DNA of 64,000 nucleotides, from the NCBI GenBank assembly GCA_947471745.1, contig CANJKZ010000063.1:692001-756000 (forward strand), in the 5' to 3' direction. The notes under the pieces were generated by a model. That model ran no database searches. It was not told the origin of the DNA and worked only from the letters and a program-made list of their open reading frames with translations. A program made the translations under genes and the position numbers. Of the stretch, positions 23,501 through 33,178 are shown piece by piece. The DNA comes from Closterium sp. Naga37s-1. Its lineage: Eukaryota > Streptophyta > Zygnematophyceae > Desmidiales > Closteriaceae. How positions within the stretch are numbered: position 1 is the first letter of the stretch; each line of letters starts with the position of its first letter.

Positions 23501-24062
23501 CACACGCTCCACGCCATGCCCTCGTCCCACGCCCTCTCCTGCCCCCAGAACTCGTCCTCCTCCTCCGCCCCTCCGCCTCCCCCGCCCCCTGCGCCTCCTC
23601 CGCCCTCCTCGCTCCCCGCCCCTGTGCCGGCTTCTGCTGGGCGGATCTTGGGGGGCGGGGGCGCGTCCGGGGAGCCCCAGTAGCGGAGGCGGTAGCGGAT
23701 GCGCATGGCCACGGTGACGTCAGGGGAGACGGACGCCACCGTGCTGGGGAGCTCTGCTATCTGCACGCGTGGGTCAGGGGGAGAGGGGAGGGGTGGGGGG
23801 AAGGGAAGGGAGGGAGGGAAGGAGTGAATGGGGAGCCCCAGTAGCGCAGGCGGTAGCGGATGCGCATGGCCACGGTGACGTCAGGGGACACTGACGCCAC
23901 CGTGCTGGGGAGCTCTGCTATCTGTGAGCATGGGTGAAAGGGAGAGGGGGGTGGGAGACTGGAGGCGGAGAGAAAGGATGAGAAGATTGGTGATAGGGCA
24001 GCCTCAGTGGCGCAGGTGGGAGCACTTGCGCTCGTAAACAAGAACACACACACACGCACACA

Positions 24063-24102
<40 letters not shown>

Positions 24103-26961
24103 CATCAACTTACCAGCTTGAAGGCAAAGAGATAGTAGAGCTCATCAAGCGACAGCAGGTTCTGTGGCACGTTGCTGGTGATGCGATCCGCATCGTAGTG
24201 AAACAGATAGTCGCCCACGCCCGCCCGCCCCCCCACCCCCCTCACAGTGCCTACTCCCGCACCCACCCATGCCTCACCAGCTTGAACGCAAAGAGGTAGT
24301 AGAGCTCATCAAGCGACAGCAGGTTCTGTGGCACGTTGCTGGTGACGCGATCCGCCTCGTAGTGAAACAGGTAGTCGCCCGCCCACACCCCACCCCAATT
24401 TTTAGGCGCCTCAAAAACATGTCTCACCAGCTTGAACGCAAATAGATAGTAGAGTCCGTCTAGGGACAGCAGGTTCTGCGGCACGTTGCTGGTGATGCGA
24501 TCCGCCTCGTAGTGAAACAGATAGTCGCCCACGCCCCCCGCGCCCACCCCTCCCACCGTGCCTCCTCCCGCACCCGGACCTGTCCGCATGCCTCGGCCCG
24601 AGCCTGAGCCCGCGCCGGTGCGGGTGGCTCGGGGGCCGTGCTGGAAGCCGATGAAGGCCTTGCGGGAGGGGTCGTGCACTGGGACGAAGGATGGCAGGGA
24701 GCTGGGAGGTGTGAAGGGTGGGGAGGAGAGGGAGAGGAGGGGAGGTGGGGGGGGGAAGATGGGGTGGATGAAGGGGGGAGAGGGAAGGAAAGGATTCCGC
24801 AATTGGACAGAGGTGACAATAAAGCAGGATTTTTGAATCTAAGAAGCAAAGAGGGGGGACTGAATTGCAGGCACTAGCATATAGAGAATGCGACAACCAG
24901 AGGGTTTTGCACGACCTAATGCTGACCATGAGCTATATGCCACAAAATGTTGTGACTGAATACCCAATCTACAAACCCCCCCCCTCCTCCCCACCCAGCG
25001 TCACAAATTCATCACAGCTAATTACCACTCGGTGTTACACGAGGCGATGGCGAGCGTGCTAAGGAGCATGGAGGCTTCAGGTGAGTCCAGCACGACTCCA
25101 GATGCTGTCACGGGTGCCAGCACCTGTGATTGAGAGAAATTGAGAGAAGCAACAGGTCACCATAGCTCGCCATCGTCACGGGACGAAGTGAGCAAGGTGA
25201 GAGGATAAACCAGGTTGCACGAGTACAAAAGATCCACAGCAACAGCTCGCCATAGCTCGGACTCTCAGAGCACTACGAGCAGCAGGTCGCTCACACCATG
25301 ACCTTGTGGATGCCGAACCAGAGATCAAACATTCCGAGCCTAGAGCATAGCGCCGGCAGCTCACCACGAACTCTTGGATACCGAACCAGAGCTGCAGCGG
25401 GTGCACGGCCTTCTCCCAGGGGCTGGGTCGGCCCGTGGCTGAGATGGACGCAATGCGCTTGAGCGCTGCTGCTGTCTCCGCCGCCACGGTCGGATGCACG
25501 CTGTTGCTGCTCGCCAGGGTCACCTGGAGGCCACGGGGGGATAGATAAATGACAACAGGGGACATCTGCATGCCCAGCGACGCACATGCATGCCCAGCGA
25601 CGCACATGCATGCCAAGCGACGCACATGCATGCCCAGCGACGCACATGCATGCCCAGCGACGCACATGCATGCCCAGCGACGCACATGCATGCCCAGCGA
25701 CGCACATGCATGCCCAGCGACGCACATGCATGCCCAGCGACGCACATGCATGCCCAGCGACGCACATGCATGCCCAGCGACGCACATGCATGCCCAGCGA
25801 CGCACATGCATGCCCAGCGACGCACATGCATGCCCAGTGACGCACATGCATGCCCAGCGACGCACATGCATGCCCAGCGACGCACATGCATGCCCAGCGA
25901 CGCACATGCATGCTCAGCGCTGCCCCCAAAATCATGAGGTGGCAAATGTTATGCCCCTGAGCGTGGTGAGTTTCGAGTAAGCAACAAAAGACCAGTCATT
26001 TCCTGTGGGAGGCACAGACCTGGAAGTAGTAGGTGAGGCGGTAGTTCTTGTGGCCCTGCGCGTGCTCTGCCTCCACATACACCATCAGCGGCATGCCCTC
26101 CACTGGCCGCGCCGCTCCTGACTGCTCGGCGGGAGACAGTGGGGAAGAAGGGTTGAAAATTAGGGGGGAGGTAGAGCGCTTATGCCATTGGGCAACGTCA
26201 GCGTACACCAACAGAGAGATGCCCTCTGATGAGTTAGAATTGTAAGAATCAGATTGTAAGTGTAGACGTGTTATAATTTGAAACAAGTACCAGCACGAGG
26301 GCAGCAGAGCCTTCCGACAGCCACTGGCGCAGACTGCCTTCCACTGCAGCGATGAACCTGGACACGCGTGGAGAGGATGGGGTAATGCGCAGAGCGAACA
26401 GAGAACGGGGAACAGCGTACAGCGTAAAGAGTTCAGAGAATGCGCGTACAGTGTACAGCATATGGCACAGAACAAGGCGCAATGACGTGCAAGTGTACAA
26501 GCAGGCGGGTGATGAATGAGCGGTGTTGCATTGTGAATTGCAATGTGCTATTGGCGAACGTGCGGGGACTGCATGAGCAGCACGCACCTCTCCCATGGTG
26601 AAGCCAGCGTGAAGTCGTCGAATCCATCGAGCTGTAGACACACGTGCGCGCGCGGAGACACACACACACACAGACAAGAGAGAGCGAGTAGTTTTTGCAG
26701 ATGCAATCCGGTTTTTATCAAGATCGACTGGTGAGATTTATTTACATGCGATCCTCTCCAATGCATAGAAATTTCCGGAACAGGCAACACGGGTAGTTCA
26801 TTTACATGTGCTCCTCTCCCCACGCCAGCTTAACAATCTCGTACAAAAATACCAACTGGTATAAAAATGCGTCAAACTCTTCTTTCCATGCTCACCTCCT
26901 CGTCGAACTCGTCGTCTTCCGACGTGGCAGCTGAGAGCGATCGCTGCATCATCGCCGCCAT
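14526..26961 (-). CDS. RAB3GAP1: Rab3 GTPase-activating protein catalytic subunit (Rab3GAP1-like)
   Basis: Catalytic subunit of Rab3GAP, which in animals works on Rab3 and, with its partner, on Rab18 at the ER and in autophagy. Nineteen exons, coding order: 26961-26896, 26631-26588, 26357-26291, 26121-26020, 25523-25365, 25123-25026, 24701-24428, 23760-23348, 22833-22721, 22505-22422, 21721-21371, 20703-20570, 20175-19673, 19447-19186, 18774-18729, 18474-16805, 16144-15964, 15295-15072, 14924-14526. Total 5190 nt, 1729 residues, all phases closing. Family hallmarks: FDDFTLASPWERFIAAVE (start), LPSFVPVHDPSRKAF, LWLEFTRELRWNWEQA with CLIHQKLQL, HTQDPVFMSEDMIEEKE, MSAFKAANPGAVLDDFVRWH, WPPRGRLSERM...LWRELWDSAEP, and ILHYLDTVVPEELLGQLL. 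The protein is far longer than the roughly 980-residue human one, mainly because exon 16 carries about 480 Arg/Glu/Asp-rich residues between DFVRWHSPNDW and WPPRGRLSERM. Nearly every intron holds partial copies of the flanking exon. Confidence 0.95.
15355..15605 (-). repeat. Two partial copies of Rab3GAP exon 18, 5' part
   Basis: About 15360-15457 and 15515-15602 repeat the acceptor and first 80-90 nt of exon 18 (SAGSCSDERVEDLEVLLRAF). Both lie upstream of the real exon (15295-15072) and remain open in its frame. Confidence 0.9.
15785..15905 (-). repeat. Partial copy of Rab3GAP exon 17, 3' part
   Basis: About 120 bp matching the end and donor of exon 17 (GREEPVAEQRQRVAGMV...WQWLDDR). It lies downstream of the real exon and ends in the same donor context. 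Confidence 0.9.
16195..16408 (-). repeat. Two partial copies of Rab3GAP exon 17, 5' part
   Basis: About 16200-16255 and 16350-16405 repeat the acceptor and ILHYLDPVV-EELLGQL of exon 17. Both lie upstream of the real exon (16144-15964). Confidence 0.9.
16560..16690 (-). repeat. Partial copy of Rab3GAP exon 16, 3' end
   Basis: Nearly identical to the last 120 nt of exon 16 (RLSERMEEVHGNLWRELW ... FDLEGEK) with a GTGAGG donor. It lies downstream of the real end at 16805. Confidence 0.9.
18925..19085 (-). repeat. Near-intact copy of Rab3GAP exon 14, 3' part
   Basis: Codes VVGPVKGGMWLLRVRRRM and EDMIEEKERAMEALGSTSA in the exon 14 frame, with only a few amino-acid changes and an intact GTGAGA donor. 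It lies downstream of the real exon. The first part of exon 14 is missing. Confidence 0.9.
19113..19124. repeat. Palindrome TGAGGCGCCTCA
   Basis: Perfect palindrome between the exon 14 copy and the real exon 14. Confidence 0.8.
20220..20450 (-). repeat. Two partial copies of Rab3GAP exon 13, 5' part
   Basis: About 20230-20290 and 20385-20445 resemble the acceptor and start of exon 13 (LQECIKRRRKQQEREMEE). Both lie upstream of the real exon (20175). Confidence 0.75.
20780..21150 (-). repeat. Two partial copies of Rab3GAP exon 12, 5' part
   Basis: About 20790-20860 and 21085-21145 repeat the acceptor and start of exon 12 (VAALWLEFTRELRWNW). Both lie upstream of the real exon (20703). Confidence 0.8.
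21260..21315 (-). repeat. Partial copy of Rab3GAP exon 11, 3' end
   Basis: About 50 bp repeating LHVLRFGTCNIR and its donor, downstream of the real end at 21371. Confidence 0.8.
21328..21344. repeat. Palindrome TTTGAGGCGCCTCATAA
   Basis: Lies exactly between the exon 11 3'-end copy (21260-21315) and the real exon 11 end (21371). Confidence 0.8.
21815..22195 (-). repeat. Three partial copies of Rab3GAP exon 11, 5' part
   Basis: About 21820-21875, 21965-22025 and 22130-22190 repeat the acceptor and EALASVAKYMGKA(P/S)EQQE. All lie upstream of the real exon (21721); the farthest is the most diverged. Confidence 0.9.
22296..22330 (-). repeat. Short copy of Rab3GAP exon 10, 3' end
   Basis: About 30 bp matching the exon 10 end (DLFHSS). 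It lies downstream of the real end at 22422, with a degenerate TTTGATGCGCCTGGAAG near 22385-22401 between them. Confidence 0.55.
23040..23330 (-). repeat. Two partial copies of Rab3GAP exon 8, 3' end
   Basis: About 23055-23150 and 23205-23310 repeat ASSSSGMAQMEQLDATTADE and the donor. Both lie downstream of the real end at 23348. Confidence 0.9.
23830..23930 (-). repeat. Partial copy of Rab3GAP exon 8, 5' part
   Basis: Repeats the acceptor and IAELPSTVASVSPDVTVAMR through RYWGSP almost without change. It lies upstream of the real exon (23760). Confidence 0.92.
24110..24390 (-). repeat. Two partial copies of Rab3GAP exon 7, 3' end
   Basis: About 24112-24225 and 24270-24390 repeat GDYLFHYEADR through YYLFAFKL plus donor. 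Most nucleotide differences are synonymous. Both lie downstream of the real end at 24428; TTTTTAGGCGCCTCAAAAA (24399-24417) separates the nearest copy from the exon. Confidence 0.92.
24399..24417. repeat. Palindrome TTTTTAGGCGCCTCAAAAA
   Basis: Near-perfect 19-bp inverted repeat at the junction between the exon 7 end and its first downstream copy. Confidence 0.8.
25240..25325 (-). repeat. Partial copies of Rab3GAP exon 5, 3' end
   Basis: The clearer copy (about 25295-25325) resembles LWFGIQEFV and the donor. A weaker one lies near 25240-25275. Both are downstream of the real end at 25365. Confidence 0.6.
25567..25920. repeat. 20-bp minisatellite, about 18 units
   Basis: Nearly perfect tandem array of catgcatgcccagcgacgca in Rab3GAP intron 4. 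Only a few single-base variants are visible. Each unit holds the palindrome CATGCATG. The open frames through it are an artefact of the repeat. Confidence 0.97.
26165..26240 (-). repeat. Decayed copy of Rab3GAP exon 4, 5' part
   Basis: Resembles EGMPLMVYVEAEHAQGHK in a degenerate form (EGISLLVYADVAQWHK). It lies upstream of the real exon (26121). Confidence 0.65.
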
Positions 26962-28005
26962 GGTCAGACGATGCTACCTGCAGACCGCTGACAAGGATAG
27001 ACACGGAGACGACCGGAGTGCACAATGTTACCTGCAGACCGCCAAGAGAGATACTCAATGCGACGACCGGGGTAGACAATGTCTAGTAATGTCTTACGAT
27101 TTCGCTTATCATAAACACATCATTACAAGTAGACGACCTAGCACACCTGTTGCAATGAAATTGCGTGGAAAACAACCTTGTTAACCTAATGCGAATAAAA
27201 GTAGCTTCCATGACGCACGGGACAAATTTGCCTGAGTACCCTACTTTTCCTGCGTTTATTATGTTAAAGAAAGAGCGATGCTCGATAATGACAAGCGCTT
27301 CAAGTTGTGCGAAAATGCGGACTCAGCAAAGTAGCAACCACTCACGTATATATTTCCAGCCAATCCTTCTGTTGCGGAAATGTACAGCCTCTGATACACA
27401 CTAAGCTATCGGCGTTATTGCGAGCCCTAGTCCAGGTTCATCTTCTCCCAACGCAACGCCAGGCAAGACGCCGCAGAAGCAGCAGCTATTTGGAACGCAG
27501 CTGCCGGCCTACTAATGCGAAATTAGTTCCAGCCAGCTCTCATAAACTAGCATTGCAGAAAAAGTTGCACAAATCAACCTACCACTCCCTCCCAACTACC
27601 ACACACCATACCGAACCACGCACCAACCACCACCCTTTGACTGCAGGATGGGGGCTGATGGGAATGGGCTGGGAAAGCCTCTCCCCATCAAGGTGGGGTC
27701 GCTCGTGTGGGTGCACGGAAGTGGTTCACCCTCAGCGGAATTGATTGTCTGCTTGTTTCGCTACTAGCAGTGTACATCAACGCGAAGGGCCAATTTTGAA
27801 ATTTATGTGCCTTTCTGAAAAGATATGGCATGACAATTGTAACAACTTACACTCCATGAAATCAAACTTTGAAGATGGGACCATTGGCATATACACTATA
27901 CCACTGATTCGACTATAAAAACCTTACGAAACTGCCTCCTTTTCACCAGAGTGACCTTACCCTTGAGGGCTTCTGCTTTGCAGCTTGGTGCTCTGCAGTC
28001 CCACT
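26962..28005. other. Intergenic: Rab3GAP promoter side and TVP38 3' UTR
   Basis: About 1 kb without a supported gene. Short plus-strand frames (27165-27744) show no recognisable domain. It should hold the Rab3GAP promoter and the TVP38-like 3' end. Confidence 0.5.
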
Positions 28006-29899
28006 TCAACATCCTGGTTTGCCAGCTCCCTCTGACTTGACTCGCCTGCACTTGACCTGCACCAAAGAGGGATTCATGTTTGCCTGTGAAGCCCCTTGTG
28101 TGCTCTTGACAGCCAGAGGGAAATCCACCTGAATGCTCTGACAATGAGCCTGCCTCCCCTGCTGAGCTTCTCCCTCCCTTCCAAATGCACTCTGAGAGTC
28201 ATCAGCAATCAGTGCCACCTCAGCAGCAGGCACTTCCACCCCAACAAAAGCACCAGCAGCACCCGTTTCCACCGCACCCAACCCATCTGTGCCTGCGCCA
28301 GGCATCTGTTCCATCTCAAGCCCCTTTTGCTTGGCTCTCTCCTCCTCCTCCAGCTGTTGCAGAGCCCTCTTGCCGTGCACCATGAGCAGCAGTAGCACCA
28401 CTCCTGCTGCTGCCAGCCCTATCAGCTCATACACCAGCTCCACCGCTGTGATGTGCCTCTTGTGGGCCTCTGCAAGATCGCTGATCAACCGACCACTGCA
28501 GCAGTGAGGGGAAACGGATGGATAAAAAAAAACTGAGGGCTTGAACAAAAACAATATTTGATCACGTATCCAGCCCCACCAGCTCATGCACCAGCTCCAC
28601 CACTGTAGGTTCAAATGGTTCTACGGATATGACAGAGAACGCAACCAAGGGCCAGCATTGCAATGTAATAATCCAGCTCTGCCACATTAACGAGCCACAT
28701 CAACAAGCATGGTACATTAGAATGGAGTGTGACAAGAACCATGTCAGGGTGTGCGTGTGTGTGAGAGAGACGCACCAGTAGATGGTGAAGAAGGCCTCGG
28801 GAATCATGGCAGTCATTGACGCACTGATGTACGGAGCGTATTGGATGCGAGTAGCCGTCACAGCGTCTGCACACCATCAGGGAGAACAACAAAGAGATGG
28901 TGGTACTCAACAGAATGCCCACAGAATCCGAAGCCTGCCTCCAATGGAACTAACACCCCAACAACCCTGACGTACCCACGGGAAGAGGGGTAGAAATCTG
29001 AAACAAGGTATGCAAGCCTACTCACAATTGAAGAGGAGGAACGGAAACGGGGAGAAGCGTAGCAGCAAGGTGACCCGGTACTGGTGCCACCAGCCTCCAG
29101 CCTCAGCCAATCGCAGCACAGCAGCGTTCCGTGGGTGCTCAGCCAACCACGCTTGCACACGTGCGTGGAACAGCCAGTGACCAATGAAATACGGCAGCGA
29201 TTGGCCGATAAAGGAGCCAACCATGATGAGGATGAAACCCCAAGCGTAACCGAAGACAATCCCAATAAGCCACATGGACGGACCCGTGGGGAGGAGAACT
29301 ACCGGGAAGAGACCCATACTGGCAACAGCTGCGACGCCAAGGACTGGAGGACTTAGATTCTTCTGCTCCCATTCTAGCATAAGTATGATGACTTTGGAGA
29401 AGAGTAACGGACCTAATACGGCCACGAGACCTCCGACCAGCATCAGCAATCCGACGACAGCCGCCACCCAGATGCATCGGTGTGCATGCAAGCGTAATCT
29501 GGACCGTTCGTTTACCGTAACAGCCTGTGAATCCATAGCCTCGATCTGGAATAATTTCTCCCTCGCTTGTGTCTCTAAACACGACAACGTCTCCAGATTC
29601 GAAGGCGTTCGCGATACTGCTGACGATACCATAGGCTCCAGGGTAGAGGCTGACGTGGCTAGAGTTTCGCGGGTAAGGAGAGTTGCGGCTTCGTGATGGC
29701 GGCAGGCGCTGCGTGCTATCGTGCCGTCGCATGCTCTAGACGGCTCGCAGAGAGTCGCAGATTCGCACGACTCGCGCACAGTCGCCAATTCGCATGATGA
29801 CTCAGTGTAAGAATCTGGAATAACGACGTCTAAAGGCGACCCTTCTGCGACGAGAAATCTTTCGACACAACCCACTTCTCGTTGTCGACGGTCTCCCAT
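28006..29899 (-). CDS. TVP38/TMEM64-family (VTT/SNARE-associated) membrane protein
   Basis: Polytopic membrane protein of the VTT (DedA-like) superfamily, whose animal and yeast members act in Golgi/ER membrane traffic and lipid scrambling. Exons: 29899-29026, 28866-28776, 28495-28006; 1455 nt, 484 residues, phases closing. The first about 120 residues are Ser/Glu/Ala-rich and probably cytosolic. The membrane core follows: VAAVVGLLMLVGGLVAVLGP, PSMWLIGIVFGYAWGFILIM, GSFIGQSLPYFIGHWL, LLLRFSPFPF with the conserved Arg of the family, then AVTATRIQYAPYISASM and PEAFFTIYCGRLISDL, and a last hydrophobic segment LIGLAAAGVVLLLLMV. The tail is charged. I chose the ATG at 29899 (MGDRRQREVG); the frame stays open slightly upstream but has no ATG there. 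Confidence 0.92.
28563..28607 (-). repeat. Short copy of TVP38 exon 3 segment
   Basis: ccagctcatgcaccagctcc and flanks match the part of exon 3 coding VELVYELIG. It lies upstream of exon 3 within intron 2. Confidence 0.65.
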
Positions 29900-32800
29900 C
29901 CTATCAAACAAGAAACTATTCGGATGTTTGTGGAGTTAGAAACAACTGTTAGGAAGCGAGGAACATACAACCTACACAGACGTGCAGCACGGCGTGCTAC
30001 CTTTGAATGCAGCGTGTCGAGCTATCTTATCGTACACCGGGGATGGCCCTAAGGACGCGGTTAAAGTAGACGATCGATCGTCAGCAGCGATCGATGTGCG
30101 GATCGGTTACCCTATTAAGCGTGTGACCTCTGCGCGCCAAAGTGATCCCGGCGAATGGAACATAGCGCTCAACATTTTTTTCCGATCGTTACAACGCCGG
30201 GTGTGCATCGTTTCACCGATCAATTCCCCAAAGCGATCGCGAGAATCGATATTCTCTCACGATCCTCCAATTTTGTCACTTCACCGCGTCCTAAAACGTC
30301 CTGCCATGACACTCCCTGGACCCCGACTAGCGTCTCTTCAACGTAAAGACGAATTCGCTGATACTGACGCTGAAAGTGAAAGGTATCACACTGCAGTTCT
30401 GTAGATGCGTGATGAGGAGCAAGGAAGCACGCTTCCAGCAGAATGGAGTGAGCAGCACGGGCACTGGGAGGAATCGTGGCCATCCAACCAATTTCTCCAC
30501 CATCCAGCCGTCCATCTGGGCTGTTTCAAAACCCGAGGGAGGGAGTCGTGGCACGAACTCCTCGCGCCTTCGCGACATTCCCGCCGACCTCCGCGAGCCA
30601 ATTGTCTGCAACTGTGACCGTCGTATCGTAACTCGTCGGTGTGGTGTGGTGTGGTGTGGTGTGGTGCAGAACCTAGAGTTGGTGTGGTGGACACATAATG
30701 TCGGTACAGAAGTTGCCCCGGTATAATGGGTGATTCAGGATTTATTTTGTTTGTGGACTGCTAAGGCACACTCGAGATATCACGTCTATATTGAATACAC
30801 TGATTTTAAGTGATAAAAAACGCACAGATGATTTTAATTCTGTTTTAAGAGTTGCTTTCTCTAACAGATTGCTGCATATGTATGTTATGTGCGGGGTGTG
30901 GTGTTATTTAAATGTAGTAGGTCTGTTTTCGCATAGTGGTCATTGTTAAAGCCAGGATCTCAAGTAAGAGAATTGGCCTTCAATTGCAAAACACTTGCAG
31001 CGCTTGTTACCCTATTTTTGTAGGCGAATCGACTGGCTGGTTAGGAAAGTGAGCGTGCGGCACACCCACGATTTTGCCCCTAGAGCAAATGCAAAACATT
31101 TTGCTGGTACATGAGATTGTTGTGTGTGACGAGAAATTGCAGGCATTGGAGCTTCGTCACCGAACCAGTTTCCGAGCCTTGCTTGGTTCGGACTGAATTT
31201 GCGATTTGTCTTTACTTCGCACCCCTCGCTTCACACCTCGTCAGATTGTTCACCTCGCTAACCAATCGCAGCCCAGCTCCCCTCACCAACTGCAAAACAA
31301 TTGAACTACTTGAGATCCTGGCTTTAAAGAGGGAGGACGGAACAGCGAGGATAAACCACAAGGCTCCATCGGCGCGCATCACGCCTCCCTTTCCGCTCCG
31401 CAGCCGCCTTTCATGGTCACTTGTCCTTTTTTTGCGATCACCTCACCTCCTCAACCTCCTCCCTCCCTCCCCTCTCGTCCCAACACTCCCTTGTCTCCCG
31501 CTCAGACTTCCCCCCAACACCTCCCCTCCCCCGAACTGAGCCGAACCAAACCTCCCGTCCGCCCAGGTGCCCAACCTTCCTAGAAGGCGGGGGTTGCCTT
31601 GCCTTCCTCTTCTCCGAATTCGAGCTGTTGGATGAATGTTGGCCGTCCGCCCCCCACCAGCTTTCGGACCGCGGCATTTGCATTTCAGCTTCGCGGTCCC
31701 GCCGTGTGGTCTAGGCGGTTCGTCAAGTCTGCCAAGAGGGGCAGATGTTACGCGCCTCGGCCGACATTGATGTCAGTGCACTGGGTAAAGGGAGGGAGGG
31801 AGGGAATGCGGGGAGGAATCGTGTTGAGGGAGAGATGAGAGGTGAGGGGTGTGCTTTTCTCGGTTCTCATACGAGGGACCCAGCTTGACTGATTTCTCTG
31901 ATTCATGGTTGCTGTTTCTTTTCCCACACTCAAACAGTAAGGCAACCTCTGTGCTCGTTCCACCCACACCCCCCAACGTCAGTTGCGGTTGGCGCTGCTC
32001 GCCTGCCGCACCCTCCACTTTATATCCCGTTTCGCCGTCCAGAGATAACGCATAGTAGAATCCGGCTGGAGCCTTGGCTACGGGTACTGCCCATTTTGTC
32101 TCAACGTCTATCGAATTTAACTCAGATTCAACGCACGCTTTGTCAGTATCGACAATTTCCGTGAACCATCGGTTCGCAAACGAGCTTACCGCAACCACCG
32201 CCGCCGACTCCTCTTTGCTCGATAGCCCGTCTCGTTAGTTCTCCTTTTTCCCTTCCCCTCGTCTGTTTATTTTCGCTATGGAACGCGATTCGACCGTCTC
32301 TCGATTCCACCTTGGTGACTGTAGTGCCAACAGATTTCATTGCAGCTGATAATACTTCAAAAATCCAGAGCACGCGTTTCGAGTTCATCAAACTCCGTCG
32401 GCCGTAGTACCTGTGAGTTTCCTTGCAGCCGCATTCGAAACGAAGGGTTCCGTATACACTAGAACCGGCCGTAATACCCGTGAGGTTCCTTCGACACGTG
32501 ATTCAGGCGAATTGCGAATTCGCTGGGATTGACCGTTTCTACCCAAGGTCCGCTGCGCTTTTCCCGTGATTACAGCTGCAACGTTTTTTTCCGAGATTCC
32601 GGGGCTCAGATATTTTCTCCGCCACACGCTTTACGCACCGAAGCAGCATGCCTTATCACCAAAAGCCCCGCGTCGTCATTGTCGTCGATTGAATTCCTGG
32701 TTCGCCTGCATTTTCCGTTCAATATTCTGCTGAACGTACCCTATCCGTAAGTAGATTCAATCCACGTGATACTCACCGTCATTCATTCGTCGGCTGAGCT

Positions 32801-33178
32801 GAGTCGTAACGGCTGTGCGTTAGGCTGCTTCGGCCGGTCGTCTGCAGCACACTGCTCGCCGTCAGCCCTAGGGACCGCCGCCAGAACTGCCGAAGCGCGG
32901 AGCCCCCACACCTGTGGCCGAACAGCCGAAGGTCGTCCTTCGACCCCCAGCCGTACATAGAGCTTTCGACCTTCACATAAGTCCTGAGTCTCACTCTTTT
33001 CGTAGATTCTTGCTTTCAGAAAGAGCTTAAGTGATCGCATTTGGCGTCCCACCTTCAAAGCGAGACAACAAATATACGCCTTCTAACACTCGAGCCACGC
33101 AATCCGTCGCCAAGTCACGACAATTCGAACCAGAGTTATATTTCAACAGTTACCGTGGAATCCGGACATATCGGCGCC
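29900..33178. other. 3.3-kb divergent intergenic region
   Basis: Lies between the divergent starts of the TVP38-like and TRM-like genes, so it should hold both promoters and leaders. A short GTGTG repeat lies at 30640-30666. A spliced leader for the TRM gene is plausible: donor gtaagt near 32750 and acceptor ttgctttcag near 33010-33020. Minus-strand frames at 31773-32198 and 32143-32391 are not recognisable and I do not call them genes. Confidence 0.45.

Noticed and set aside
25567..25920. CRISPR-like regular repeat
   Set aside because: Units are contiguous with no spacers and the genome is eukaryotic.
25176..25945. Long open frames on both strands through the 20-bp repeat
   Set aside because: They are an artefact of a stop-free tandem repeat inside a Rab3GAP intron.
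31773..32391. Minus-strand frames between TVP38 and TRM genes
   Set aside because: No recognisable domain and no splice signals tying them to a gene.
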